64,000 bases of DNA, from positions 380,613,908 through 380,677,907 of the forward strand of contig JASDDO010000018.1 of assembly GCA_030015575.1 (NCBI GenBank). Direction: 5' to 3'. Every line of letters begins with the position of its first letter. Position 1 is the first letter of the stretch. The notes under the pieces were generated by a model that saw only the letters and a list, made by a program, of their open reading frames with translations, had not been told where the DNA came from and did not search any database. Below are positions 1 through 11,083 of this stretch, piece after piece. This stretch comes from Agapanthus africanus (taxonomy: Eukaryota; Streptophyta; Magnoliopsida; Asparagales; Amaryllidaceae). A program made the translations under genes and the position numbers.

Positions 1-817
1 TACAAGACGAGGAATACCACAGTTCTCCCTACAATCTTACTGTAAATGCATGGTTCATCTGGGTTTTTGATAAAGTCGAATTCTTTGACAGTATCATCAA
101 AGCAGATGTTCCAACTCCGCGATGCCTGCTTCAGTCCATAGATGGACTTAAGTAACTTGCACACTTTACCGCTGCTCCCACTCTGAATGAATCCCCCGGC
201 TGATCCATATAGACGCACTCTTCCAAATTTCTATTTAGGAAAGCCGTCTTTACGTCCATTTGCCAGATCTCATAATCGTGGAAGGCAGCAATGGCAAGAA
301 GGATCCGAATGGATTTAAGCATAGCCACTGGAGAAAAGGTCTCGTCATAGTCCAAACCAGGTCTTTGACGAAAACCCTTTGCAACAAGTCTAGCTTTATA
401 GGTTTCAACCTGCCCATCTACACCAATCTTCTTTCTGAAGATCCATTTGCAGCCTACGGGTTTTACCCCTTCTGGAGCAATGTCTAAAGTCCAAACTTTG
501 TTGGTGTACATGTACTCCATCTCGGTCCGCATTGCATCCAGCCATTTTACTGAGTCACCGCTCTGAATGGCTTGCTGGAAGCTAGTAGGCTCATCATTTT
601 CAATGACGCAATCCTCTTGATCCTCGTCTATGAGAAAACCGTAGTATCTCTCGGACGGATGAGACTGCCTACTACTCCTGCGGAGTGGCGCTGAGATGTC
701 CGGTTCTCCTGAAACCTCTGGTTCTTCCAAGCTTTCAGTAATAGCTTGTGGTTCTGGAATTTCTTCCAGTTTTATTGCGCTCCCACTTATCTGACTTTCT
801 AAAAATTCAGTTTCCAA
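1..817 (-). pseudogene. copia reverse transcriptase, N-terminal part, frameshifted (A1)
   Basis: The translation shows the copia RT entry: WLDAMRTEMEYM, then CKWIFRKK, KARLVAKGF, DETFSPVA and DVKTAFLN. It is in the same frame as the integrase frame upstream, separated from it only by a TAG at 830-832. Near 165-170 the frame shifts and the open frame ends at 131. Further left another frame still encodes RT-like sequence up to the window edge. The catalytic YVDD box is not reached. This is a broken copy of the enzyme that reverse-transcribes the element's RNA. Confidence 0.88.
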
Positions 818-829
818 GAAGTGGGCATG

Positions 830-2689
830 CTAAGAAACAAAAACCTTTTGTTCCTCTGCGGAATAGAAAAGATACCCCCTGGAGTTCTTGGAGTATCCTA
901 CAAACTTACACAGTACTGAGCGTGCCTTGAGCTTGTCCGCATGCCGCTTCTTTACAAAAGCTGGACATCCCCTTGTCTTAAGATACTTAAGACAGGGTTT
1001 CTTCCTACTCCACATCTGATATGGGGTGGTAGGCACAGTCTTGGTTGGAGCCTTGTTCAAAAGATATGCAGCTATTTCTAGTGCATAACCCCAGAAAGAT
1101 CGCGGTAACTCAGCCTTACTCATCATGGAACGAACCATATCCAATAGGGTTCGATTCCGCCTTTCAGATACACCGTTGTGTTGTGGTGTGTATGGAGGAG
1201 TAAGCTGAGAGAGAATTCCATTCTCTTTTAAGTAGTCCAGAAACTCGGCACTCAAGTATTCACCACCTCGATCAGATCTCAGTGTCTTTATACTCTTTCC
1301 TGTTTGTTTTTCAACTTCATTCTTGTATTCTCGAAATTTCTCAAAGACCTCGGATTTATGCTTCATCAGGAAGACATGTCCATACCTAGAGAAATCATCC
1401 GTAAAAGTAATGAAGTATGAATAACCACTTCGCGCATGTGTAGACATTGGACCACACACGTCACTGTGTATGAGTCCCAAGAGCTCGCTCGCTCTTACTC
1501 CGTGTCCAGTGAACGGAGTCTTTGTCATCTTTCCCATGAGACAAGATTCACAAGTAGCATAAGACTGATACTCGAATGGATTCAAGTATCCCTCTTTATG
1601 TAACTTTGTTAATCGTGCCTCATTAATGTGACCCAGTCTACAATACCATAAGAAAGCCTGATTTGTTTCCGGAGACTTTCTTTTAAGTGTGTTCTGGACA
1701 CTGAAAACCTGAGCTTGATTCAATACGTATATCCTGTTTTCTAATGTACCTGGCCCAATCAGAACTTGATTTAAGTGGATGTGGGCCACATCGCTTACAA
1801 AAGTAAAATCATATCCTTCCTTAGAAAGTAAGGATACAGATATGATATTACAAGTCGCACTAGGTACATACAAACAGTCACGCAGAATCAATATCTGCCC
1901 AGTTGTCAATCCAAGATGATATTCCCCTACGGATTCAGCGTCCATGCTCATTCCGTGGGCAACCCTGAGAGTCATATCACCTATCCTGATAACTATACGG
2001 TTTCTCAGAGCCTGTAATGAATTACAGATGTGAGATCCTAATCCGGTATCCAATACCCAGGAAGTAGGGTTAATTGACATACAGTTTTCTACTACAAACA
2101 CACCCGAAGCCGAAGCCGCAACATGCTTCGAATCCTGGCTACTGGCTTTGCTAGCCCTACAATCCTTCTGCCAATGTTCATTCGCGTAACAATAGGAACG
2201 TCCCTCATTTACTACATCCAGTCCCGAAACTTTTGCCCTTCCCTTTCCTTCTACTTCCCCGGTTTCCTTCAGGGTATAAGTAGAGGGCAGGGACTGTAGA
2301 ATCAAGTCAGTATTTGACCCGTTCTTCAACGTGGTCTTCAGGTCCGTGAGCTCATCATAATAGCTGGTCTCTGTAAGGACGTTACCCCCTACAGATGACC
2401 CGATAGCCAACCTCGCTTGAAGCAATTCGTTCGAGGTCTCATATCTTGCGATACGAGACTGCTCTCCATATAAATCTTTGTTATGGAGGAAGATAGAAAC
2501 TAAGTCCATCTTCTCATGCTGCCTCTGGTATGCACCATCAACTGAGGCCAACACGAGGCACTTGGTATTCGCACAGTCTTTTTCCGATGTCTTACGGATA
2601 TCAATATCCACGACAGTGGAAACTGGTCCTGAGACGACAGGGGTTTGATTAGATAAGAGGTGTCCCAGCTTGTCATGGGTAATGGACAT
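830..2689 (-). CDS. copia gag-protease-integrase polyprotein part (A1)
   Basis: This 619-residue open frame begins with a short, degenerate gag. Its zinc knuckle keeps only the C-X4-H-X4-C half (CYANEHWQKDC). Then come an aspartic protease region with DTG (LDTGLGSHIC), a pre-integrase segment (LWYCRLGHINEARL) and the integrase core. The catalytic D, D and E are in HSDVCGP, LRSDRGGEY and GVSERRNRT. The integrase C-terminus ends FVGYSKNSRGYLFYSAEE. A single TAG at 830-832 then separates it from in-frame RT. Gag is shorter than in autonomous copia elements, so deletion is likely. This polyprotein part would normally package, process and integrate the element. Confidence 0.9.
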   Translation of the reverse strand: MSITHDKLGHLLSNQTPVVSGPVSTVVDIDIRKTSEKDCANTKCLVLASVDGAYQRQHEKMDLVSIFLHNKDLYGEQSRIARYETSNELLQARLAIGSSVGGNVLTETSYYDELTDLKTTLKNGSNTDLILQSLPSTYTLKETGEVEGKGRAKVSGLDVVNEGRSYCYANEHWQKDCRASKASSQDSKHVAASASGVFVVENCMSINPTSWVLDTGLGSHICNSLQALRNRIVIRIGDMTLRVAHGMSMDAESVGEYHLGLTTGQILILRDCLYVPSATCNIISVSLLSKEGYDFTFVSDVAHIHLNQVLIGPGTLENRIYVLNQAQVFSVQNTLKRKSPETNQAFLWYCRLGHINEARLTKLHKEGYLNPFEYQSYATCESCLMGKMTKTPFTGHGVRASELLGLIHSDVCGPMSTHARSGYSYFITFTDDFSRYGHVFLMKHKSEVFEKFREYKNEVEKQTGKSIKTLRSDRGGEYLSAEFLDYLKENGILSQLTPPYTPQHNGVSERRNRTLLDMVRSMMSKAELPRSFWGYALEIAAYLLNKAPTKTVPTTPYQMWSRKKPCLKYLKTRGCPAFVKKRHADKLKARSVLCKFVGYSKNSRGYLFYSAEEQKVFVS

Positions 2690-4803
2690 CTGGACAGACC
2701 TTTGCTAATCATAACAATCAGATTCAGTCATTTTATTATCTAGATGTAACCTATGTGTGGTCACTGGGTCGCTGCAATTAAAAGAGAGAGAGAAGAAAAC
2801 ACTCAGCATGATGCTCTTGCAAGTTTAGATTGGTTTTTAGTTTATCTAAACAGGATGGCTCCCACTGTTTCTCGAATCCTTCCTCAAACCATAAAAGAAG
2901 AACTAGTCAGGATCAATCTCACCGTACAATGCTTGCTTAACCGTTCAACCAGGCCAGTGTCGGTACTTCGAGGGAGGTTTTACGACGCTTTCGTGAAGTT
3001 CCTTAATTAAATAACCTCTTTTCCCTGTGGGCGTAGCCCCGCTAACACCTTTCTAGACACCTACTTGGTTTATAGCATTGATCGTTAAGTGAAAAGTTTC
3101 CCGAGGAGTAGCGGATACTCACAGTAGGATCGGGATCCAAATATCATTGTGAGATAATTCTGAAGGAATCCTACCAACATTATCAAACTCCAAATGGTAT
3201 GCAGCACTAGCAAGTTTCAGTTTCTTTAGAAACTCCCGATATGGATTTTTGCCCCATGCTCTTATGACCTTGACGAAGGTCAATAAATAATAAGTCACAT
3301 GTCAAGTTCTACCCATCATTGTCCAGGTTAATTTGAACCCACCCGTATATACCCTTGACGAAGGTCAACAAGGTAATACGACTGTCCCAAACCAACGCAT
3401 CTATCTATGCTACATATGAACTCCCAACAGCTACCAATCACTATGCCTTGATGAAGGTCAACAAACATAGCTTGAATACTATTGAATATTCATATGAAAT
3501 GACGGAGGGCTACGAATGGTTTTGGCGAAACCGTGAACGTAGTGAACTTGATATAATCGAAAGAACCTTGATAGCTTTTAAAAGGAGTGGTTTAAGCTCC
3601 GCGTTTTTAAAAGTTTTCTGTTTTGAAAAGAAACCGAGTGGTTTTGAAATTGTTCCAACGATTTAACTTTGGTTTATTTTCTTGCATTAATTTAATGCGT
3701 CCCATCAATTAATCCTACCATTGCAGAAAACAACGAAAATATGACGTACGCTTATGCCATCCGCATTCGCCACGGGGCCCTGTCATCACCCGTTAGGTTA
3801 CTTAACTAACGACAGAGCGGGGGCTGGACTAGCGCGGATGCAAAAGATAAGCAACGCCTACTAGATATCATATATAGATATATACATTCGTCAGATGCAA
3901 TGATAGCCATTCCAGATCACAGATGAACACATTGGATATGCTAGGAATCCGCGTTTCGTTCGAGCCTGCAACGAAAGACGGATTTCACGGTCGCGATGAA
4001 TAGCCAAACCCCACCCTAGACCCCTACGGGTGCGGCAAACTACCCGCCAAATACCCGAAGTGAAGCAGCCTCCCTCAACAACGTGAGTAGGCCACTCAGC
4101 ACTTCAACGTACCCGGTAGTTTGTGCACCCCACCTTGGGCCTATCCTAGGAGCAAAAACAGTAAAAGAAATAATATACAATGGCGGCTACAACCTCATCC
4201 CGGATGTGTGGCCATAAAATAATTTTACATCAATTTACATATTATATCAAATGAAAGATAAAGAAAACTCTCATCTCACAACCCCCGGCTATTCATCCGC
4301 GACAATCCAACAAGTTCATATACACAATCCAACAACATTACAGATCACAGATATGCACAACCCCCACTAATCGACGTATAGCGATTAGTCGACGTTCAGT
4401 GCATATATCACATTACAGATATAACCATTTAGCAAAAGCTTGTAGAACTTCGATTAAAATACCAATTTTGTAACTACCCCAAACACAACATTGTTCTCTG
4501 GATAATCTGGGCAAAAACAAAATATCTCAAAAATCCCAAAACATCATACTGAAGAAACTGCAGCATACCCGAGACGCGGCCGAGTCAACTCGGCTGCGGA
4601 TCCGCAGCGCGTTGACCGAGTCGTGGGCTCGTTTTTGCTGCATGTTCCTAGAAAACCCTGCACCGATTTTTAAAGTATGTGGAATTATTTTTAGAGCAGT
4701 TTTAAAAATCGGCAGAAAGTATGAATTTTTGACATGTTTCGCGATTTTTTCCTGGATCGAAGTTCCAAACACTTTGCTAACATGCTAGTTGTTATTTCGC
4801 TAG
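2690..4803 (-). other. A1 untranslated leader between primer binding site and gag
   Basis: I see no convincing gene here; short open frames are not conserved with A2. The stretch aligns by eye to the A2 leader (about 56800-59137). Shared landmarks include the three-fold motif CCTTGACGAAGGTCAA at about 3268, 3353 and 3446, and a GC-rich block at about 4010-4150 (CCTACGGGTGCGGCAAACTA and following). The conserved motifs suggest leader RNA structure or packaging signals, but that is inference. Confidence 0.6.
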
Positions 4804-4815
4804 GCTCTGGTACCA
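4804..4815 (-). other. primer binding site, initiator Met tRNA type (A1)
   Basis: Read on the minus strand the site is TGGTACCAGAGC, one base different from the usual plant copia initiator-methionine tRNA site TGGTATCAGAGC. It lies one base from the LTR end at 4817, which fixes the LTR boundary and the minus orientation. Confidence 0.85.
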
Positions 4816-4816
4816 A

Positions 4817-6887
4817 TGTAAGTCCACGTTACCCACCCCGGTTCTTACGGGGAGGCGGAATAGGTAAAAAACGATTTTTGATGGAAGGTAACATGGACTG
4901 GAAAAAGAGAATCTTTGCTAAACAAAAACCTAGCAAACTAACTACAAGAGGTTCTATCTACTATGCTCAAGAGATTATACCTCATGAACCATGTCCTTCA
5001 GGTCTTCTTTCCGCTTTCCTCCTCGTCCATGCTAGCTCCGAGGATCAATCCGGATCTTGGTCATCTCCGCGGCCTCCTAGAGTCGAAGACGATCCACCCG
5101 AGAGTTTGTGTTCCGAGCTCCACCTCAAGTCGAGGTAACTAGGGCAACAAGTATGCAACTCTTGATGTCCTAGGTTGTGTAGAAGATGGTGGCGGATTTG
5201 TTTGTCAATTTAGATCCTTATTTTCTCAACACATGAGAGCAAAGGAAAAATCTAGAGAGGAAGAAGAAGGAGGAACCATGGGAGCTTCTCACTTGAAGAG
5301 AGAGAATGAGAAGAGAATAATGAATCCATAAACCTTATTATTACTAATCTCTTATCATGATAAAGGTGATGGCTACATTGATTTGACCATTGTCATCTCA
5401 AAATAAAACCAAAAGAAAAAGAAGACTCTAGATCTCACATGAAAGATCCTAGTCAACAATGGTCAAATTGTCAACAAGGTCAAGTATGGTCAAATGGTCA
5501 AAGCAATTAGCCATAACATAATTATCATTAAAAAATTAGTAAATAATGTCCCCGCCTCATAATGGTTTTGACCGAACCAACTGTCAAAACCCTAATGAGG
5601 CACCTCCTTCTTCTTCGCTCCTCACAACTATGCATACACACCCGCATCCGCATTCCGTAGAATGCGAATGCACAGAAGACAAAACTAATCCATCCATACA
5701 ATACTAGAATCCGGCTTAAACCAAAGCCCACTAGTATTGTCTGCCCGAACAGCATACGCGCACAAGTGTACGTAAGTGATCGTAGCCTTGCCGTAAAACC
5801 ATACGGCCTCTACACTTTTTGCCCAGTGCAGGGAAACTCTCTGTGTGGGACTCTAAAGACTCGACACTACGCTGGCAGTGGGTTTAACCACAGACCGCAA
5901 GCGGCACTAGCTGTACGTAATGGTCCCCAGGTAGATGTCGATAAGAAGGCCGATAAGGTAAACCCATCCGAACTCCTACTGAGCCTGAATGTGACAATCT
6001 CCATACAGTTCGGTCTGTTCGTCTGAGGATATCGCATGGCGGGCCTAGGGGGGCGGTAAACGTCAGTCCCCTAATAGCGGTACAAGTCATGTCGGAGTGT
6101 AGCCCAGAACACCCTGAGATAACACTGGAAAACCTACCAGTATATTTCGCTTTCCCTGGCCAGGGACTTTGTGTAATGGCTCTCCTAGACACAGCGCGAT
6201 ATCAACCCCCAATACCGAGAGAGATGAATCATGTCTAACCATCACTGCCTCTAAGTGCTTCGGGACTGCACCCAACTACTACCTGTTTGCACGACTCCTT
6301 TGAGCCATGGTAGGATAGTAATCAAAGAACGGTGGGAACACACTCGAGGCGAAGTGACAGTGTCAAGTCAACGGACTAAGCTATACTCATGTCACCTGGG
6401 AACTGATAACTGACGATAGGCATAATACCAACCAACAGTTCCCGACGAGTCCTGTCCAGTGTACTCGTAACCTAACGAGCACCCGCATACTATCTCCAGT
6501 ACGACGTACTGATGGCTGTGGGACAGACCATCTCCCCTGCTGGGATGAGAAGCGCATACGCTAGTCTACTCCGGAGTATCGATGCCCCGTCTCGATAATC
6601 CTACGACTATGGACCTGTATAAGGATGTGCTTATAGATTACCCAGCCCCCACAAGTGTGACTGCCATCACAACGCTGGTAATCAAGCAAAGATCCTAAGG
6701 GCTCTACTAATATGTATAAGCGATATGCTAAAAGAAACACGTGCACATATTAAAGTAGAAACAAACCAAGTAGCATACTACCATTTGAGCAAGATTGTCT
6801 ATACAACTGTGAATATCCCAAGCTTCCATTAAGTAATATACAAACTAGTATGATACAGTAATGGCCTCTAGGGCATATACTCTAACA
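4817..6887 (-). repeat. 5' LTR of copia A1 (about 2.07 kb)
   Basis: It starts TGTAAGTCCACG next to the primer binding site and ends CTCTAACA at 6887, so it has TG...CA ends. Long blocks match the A2 LTRs, for example the block around 5800-6350 (GACTCTAAAGACTCG, GGCGGGCCTAGGGGG, TGTTTGCACGACTCC). The partner LTR is outside the window, so neither a target duplication nor an age can be read. Open frames inside it are not genes. Confidence 0.85.
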
Positions 6888-7295
6888 CTTAACCTTGACT
6901 GTGAGGTCTTTAAACTCACGGACTATGATGTCCTTAACCTTGACTGTGAGGTCTTTAAACTCACGGACTATGATGTCCTTAACCTCGACCGTGATGTCTT
7001 TAAATTAACAATGGACCACTATGTCCTTAAACTGGTATTGGACCACTACGTCCTTAAACTGGTATTGGACCACCATGTCCTTAAACTGGAAATCGACCGC
7101 AATGTCCTTAAACTAAACAATAGAGTCCAAATGCTCTTTTGTTGGATCTAAACGATCCCGTTAGGTTGATCTTAGTCTAAAATTAGACTGACGTGTCCTT
7201 AACAAACGTTGAGTTAATCTTAGTCTAAAATTAGACTAACGTATCCTTAACAAACGTTTAAGTTGATCTTAGTCTCAAATGAGACTAACGTATCC
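6888..7295. repeat. minisatellite abutting the A1 LTR
   Basis: The first block (6888-7125) has units of about 27-50 bp built around ATGTCCTTAAAC and GTGAGGTCTTTAAACTCACG. The second block (about 7160-7295) has three units of about 55-60 bp around CTTAGTCTAAAATTAGACTA, itself an inverted repeat, followed by ACGTATCCTTAACAAACG. The array starts at the LTR terminus. The open reading frame across it is a by-product of the repeats. Confidence 0.8.
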
Positions 7296-7569
7296 TTAAA
7301 CCCAAACCCCCAAACCCAAATCTAAGAAAATACGGATTTGGACTAATCCACGCTCTACGGGCGACGACATAAATTAGTCTCCGTATACAATCCACGGGCA
7401 ACCAAACACAAAACAAATACCCACGACACGAAGTGACCATCTGGAGAAGGAGAAAGTTGTTACCGCGATGCGGTAGCATAATTAACTGCAGGGGCTTGCG
7501 CCTGTAGGGAAGAGCGTCCCCACAATCAAAAAACCCTCAAACGAGGGGAAATCTGACGAAGTCTGCTAC

Positions 7570-7953
7570 ATCGGCCACATCCGTTTAAAGCTTCGATACG
7601 TGGTGTCATAAATCAACTTGGCATCTTCGGAGAGGTGGACGGATAGCACCAATTAGCATCTGCCCCGAAATTCAGGCAAGACGGACCTACGCGATCGCGT
7701 CTCTATGTTCGGAGGGGAACAGCCCTTCCGACGAGGAGACCGGAGATTGGAGATGCCGCGAGGAGCTAGGGATAGTGGCTAAAGACCGAAGGACACGGAT
7801 CGATCGGTATAACCATTCTTTCTTCTTTGTAGTTAGCTAGTTTAGTGTTAATGGTTCGATCCGGGTGAATGGTTACGGTAGTGCCAAGTTTGAAAAGTTT
7901 TTGTTCTGCATTTGGCCTCGGATTGACGGCTAGGGCGCTGCTGTAACCCAACA
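7570..7953 (-). repeat. A-family copia LTR start, minus copy
   Basis: On the minus strand it begins TGTTGGGTTACAGCAGCGCC at 7953 and continues with sequence matching the plus-strand copy at 9093 and, more distantly, the A2 LTR start (ACTTGGC, CCCGGATC, GATCCGTGTCC blocks). The inner end near 7570 is fuzzy. Confidence 0.65.
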
Positions 7954-8434
7954 CTTATAGCAGAATATACCCAATGGAGTCCGGAAGGCGGTATGTTTTT
8001 GGTCTTTCGGATGCATTTTTATTTGGTTGTATCCTGAAGTTCCATCCATGAAGGAGAAAACCTCATGAGTAGACGTGTTATCGATCATTAGCTCGGTAAC
8101 AGGTACTGGGAAGTCATCCTTCGGGCAAGCTTTGTTGAGGTCCCAAAAGTCCACGCAGATGCGCACTGTCCCATTTTTCTTCATCACGGGAATGATGTTA
8201 GCGATCCAAGCCAAAGTCGATTAGCTTCTTGACTTCAGCGTTGATGCTCATCTCGGGTTCAAGTCGCATCCTCCTCGGCGCTTGTTTGACTGGCTTGATG
8301 TCCAGTGATATGGCCAGTTTATGTACTTCTACTTCTGGATTTAAACCTTGCATTTCGGAATAGTTCCATGCGAAGCAATCTTTATATTGCATGAGTAAAT
8401 CTTTTAAAGTGGCCACCTGCTTTTTAGATAGCAT
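7930..8434 (-). pseudogene. Tat-lineage gypsy reverse transcriptase fragment
   Basis: Two overlapping minus-strand frames give the Tat-type RT entry: KDCFAWNYSEMQGL and KQAPRRMR, then after a frameshift near 8200 PVMKKNGTVRICVDF, LNKACPKDDFP and FMDGTSGYNQIKM. Reading stops at GIFCYK, exactly where the copia LTR starts at 7953, so the YxDD catalytic box is missing. This is a dead remnant. Confidence 0.88.
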
Positions 8435-8763
8435 CTCACTGACGAACGTCGGCCTCGGATCGTTTTCCGTCCCTAAGTTAATTTTCCTTACCCATCTTCT
8501 AGCTCTTTTGGTGCCGTTAGAAATTCTGAGATCACTTCATCCTCGTCTTCATTTGCGAAGCACTTGAAAAGGTCATCCATAGCCTCTTGCCCTTCCTCCT
8601 TCGAGAGTGTTATCACATGGCAGGTACGAGTTCGCTTCCATTCTTGATGTTGAACCGGTCCTATCCTCGCAGTATAGGTCCTCTTTAGCTCATGCTTTTG
8701 CGGCGAGGTTACCTTCCAACTGTCAGATAAAGTGAACCTGCCTTATCGGTATTGATCTTCTAC

Positions 8764-8964
8764 CTAGTCTTTGAAGGTGAAGCAGTCTTCAATGGGATGG
8801 CTTATTGCTCGGTGATAGGAACAATAATCCGGATGATGGACCTCGTTTATTTGTTCGGGATGCCGAGGCTCTGGAAGCGTCATCATTTGGTGCTTCATGA
8901 CAAGGTTGAATATTTTCCTTGTCTTTTCTTGAGGGAAAGAGTATTCTCGGCCTATCTTCTTCAT
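8764..8964 (-). pseudogene. Tat-type gypsy gag fragment with CHHC motif
   Basis: The frame contains YCSYHRAISHPIEDCFTFKD, i.e. a C-X2-H-X4-H-X4-C array. The same motif occurs twice in the gag of the gypsy element at 25800-33438 (YCPYHRV...IEDC), so this is the same protein family. Only about 66 residues are open. It lies upstream of the RT fragment in element orientation, as expected for gag. Confidence 0.8.
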
Positions 8965-9092
8965 AAAGGACGACTTCCAGCTGGCTTTTCCTCGAGTGTA
9001 CGGCTTCTTGGATCCGTTTTGCTGTTTTCAGGCGTTGTTTGCTTTCTTTGCCTTGTTTTTGCCTCTATTTCGGGATTTTCCTTCGAGGCGAG

Positions 9093-10345
9093 TGTTGGGT
9101 TACCGCAGCGCCCTGGCCATCAATCCGTGGCCAAATGTGGAACAAAAACTTTTAAATCCGGCACTAACGGAATCCTAATCTACGGATCGTAGCATTAACC
9201 CTATACTAGTTATATAAAAGGAGTTTAGAGAGGTTACACCGATCGATCCGTGTCCTTCAGTCTTCAACTTCTGTCCCAAGCTCCTCGCGGATTCCCCGAT
9301 AAAGTTTGATCTCTGGTCTCCTCACATCGAAGAAGATCCATGTCGAGGGTTTGTAATACGAGCTCCCGCCTCAAAACCGAAGCAACTCGAGTATCTAGTT
9401 TGCTAACCTAGATAGCCAAGATGAAGTAGAGAGAGTTTGTGATTACTTTGTCTCAATACATCCAAGGATTCTCAACTCATGAGACGGTATGGGTGGAGGT
9501 TGAAGAAGATGCCATGGGTGAAGAGTGTGAACTCAAGAAAAAGCAAGTGAAGAAGTGAAGTGTTGTGAGATATATGTTGTGAGCACTTATAGAAAAACCA
9601 AGGAAAGAAAAAGATCTGCCATCTCACAAATTGCCCACAACAAATATCTTAGCCAAAACAAATCAACACATGACCCAATACCATGAGTCACCAAGTGCAT
9701 GCACCATGAATCAATGCTCAATGCCAAGACTTGCACTCTCATTTTCCACTAATTAAACATTTCAACTAAATGTTTAAAACAATAAAAGAAATGGCAACAA
9801 CTAAAATAATCTTGTAACGAATTACAAGAATACCCCTCATCCGTATGTACATACCCGCATCCGTATTCCGACTGAATACGAATACAACAAGACAAAAATA
9901 ATCCAACAATATCATAGTAGGATCCGGCTTAAACCAAAGCCCACTAGTATTATTCGTCCGATTATGATCCATGCACAAGTGCACGTATATGATCGAACCC
10001 TGCCATAAATCCATACGGCCTCTACAACGTTTCGCCCGAACCAGGGAAACCCTCTGTATAGGACTCTAAAGACTCGTCAATACGCCGGCAGTGGGTTTAA
10101 CCACAAGTACGTCAGAAGCACTAACTATACGTAACGGCTACCCAGGTATTGAGCGAAAGGGAGGCCGACGAGCAAACTCATCCTGAAACCCCTACTGAGG
10201 CCGACAGTGACAATATCCGTACAGTCTGGTCCGTTCGTTTATAAGTATCGCATATCGAGTCTAGGGGGGTGGATAAAGTCAGACCTCTAATAACGCGACA
10301 TTTAGTATCGATGTGAAGCATACTTGGTTTTTCTTTCCTTGGTGG
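9093..10345 (+). repeat. A-family copia LTR, plus copy, truncated
   Basis: It begins TGTTGGGTTACCGCAGCGCC at 9093. It carries the family blocks GGATCCGGCTTAAACC (about 9910), CATACGGCCTCTACAACG (about 10012), GACTCTAAAGACTCG (about 10063) and ATATCCGTACAGTC. Near 10320 it stops and sequence of the opposite orientation begins, so it is cut by an inversion-type junction. Confidence 0.7.
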
Positions 10346-10347
10346 AT

Positions 10348-10425
10348 TTTGTGAGATGGTAGATCTTTTTCTTTTCTTGGTGGATTTTGTGGATTTTGTA
10401 AGAAAAAGATCTGCCATCTCACAAA
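10348..10425. repeat. 26-bp inverted repeat at an LTR inversion junction
   Basis: The left arm 10348-10373 and right arm 10400-10425 are reverse complements at 25 of 26 positions. A third copy, direct with the right arm, sits at about 9607-9632 inside the LTR. A short direct repeat around TGGATTTTGTG surrounds the centre. This looks like templated filler at a rearrangement. Confidence 0.8.
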
Positions 10426-10445
10426 TTGCCCAAAGGAGTCACATG

Positions 10446-11046
10446 GAGGCAGTGAGCGATAGGAGGGGTTTCGTCTCTCCTGATATTGGGAGTTGATGTT
10501 GCGCTATACTCGATTGGCTATAACAACAAGTCCCTATCCAGGGCTGATGAGATTTACGGGTAAGTGTTATCAGTAGTTTCTCGAAAGATTATAGGCCACA
10601 CATCAGCATGACTTATCAAGTTACCGGAGTCTGACGATTCCACCCCCAGACTCGATATGCGACATATCAGACGAAGAGGCCGGACTGTACGGTAAGTGTT
10701 GCTTATAAGCTCTACGGGAGTTTGGAAAAGCTTGCTTGTTGATCTTCTATTCGTTCAATACCTGGGTAGCCGTTACGTCCAGCTAGTACCGCTGACGGCT
10801 TATGGGTATCTGATGTGATCATTACCTACTGCTGGCGTATTGACGAGTCTTTAAAGTCCCACACAGAGGTTTCCTAGCTCAAGCGAAACGAAGTAGGGCA
10901 CATATGGTGATTTGTGCGGGACCTTGATTAAATACGAGTATGTGATACCGTATTCTAATCTCGCGATATTTGATATCAGTCAGGTTATATATGATATAAC
11001 CGGATTATTGAATCAAGTGTTGATTCAATGATATATGTATATGTTG

Positions 11047-11083
<37 letters not shown>

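Larger units (their letters stand above)
1..6887 (-). mobile_element. Ty1/copia LTR retrotransposon A1, partial, runs off the left edge
   Basis: This is the 5' part, in element orientation, of a minus-strand copia element. It comprises the 5' LTR (4817-6887), a primer binding site, a leader of about 2.1 kb, gag-protease-integrase (830-2689) and the start of reverse transcriptase (817 down to 1). The domain order protease, integrase, reverse transcriptase is the Ty1/copia order. Leader and LTR are clearly related to those of A2 at 51218-61344, so they are one family with two members here. The coding region has one in-frame stop and one frameshift, so this copy is defective, but far better preserved than A2. 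The 3' LTR would lie left of the window. I do not assign a copia clade. Confidence 0.9.
7296..9092 (-). mobile_element. decayed Tat-type Ty3/gypsy fragment interrupted by an A-family LTR piece
   Basis: Remnants in minus orientation include a gag-like zinc motif (8764-8964) and reverse transcriptase (7930-8434). A stretch at 7300-7560 shares CCCGTGGATTGTATACGG (on the reverse strand) with the gag-only gypsy element at 28957 and 29498. About 7570-7953 on the minus strand is not gypsy but the start of a copia LTR (TGTTGGGTTAC...), which cuts the RT reading. No intact gene remains. Confidence 0.75.

Noticed and set aside
5766..6192. Overlapping open frames in the A1 LTR, with similar minus-strand frames at 52419 and 60352
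   Set aside because: The similarity reflects the shared LTR family; frames are not conserved in length or start.
6861..7151. Small protein with repeated DYDVLNLDCEVFKLT
   Set aside because: It is the translation of a minisatellite that starts inside an LTR.
7290..7325. Telomere-like CCCAAACCC repeats
   Set aside because: Only a few irregular units, not the plant CCCTAAA motif.
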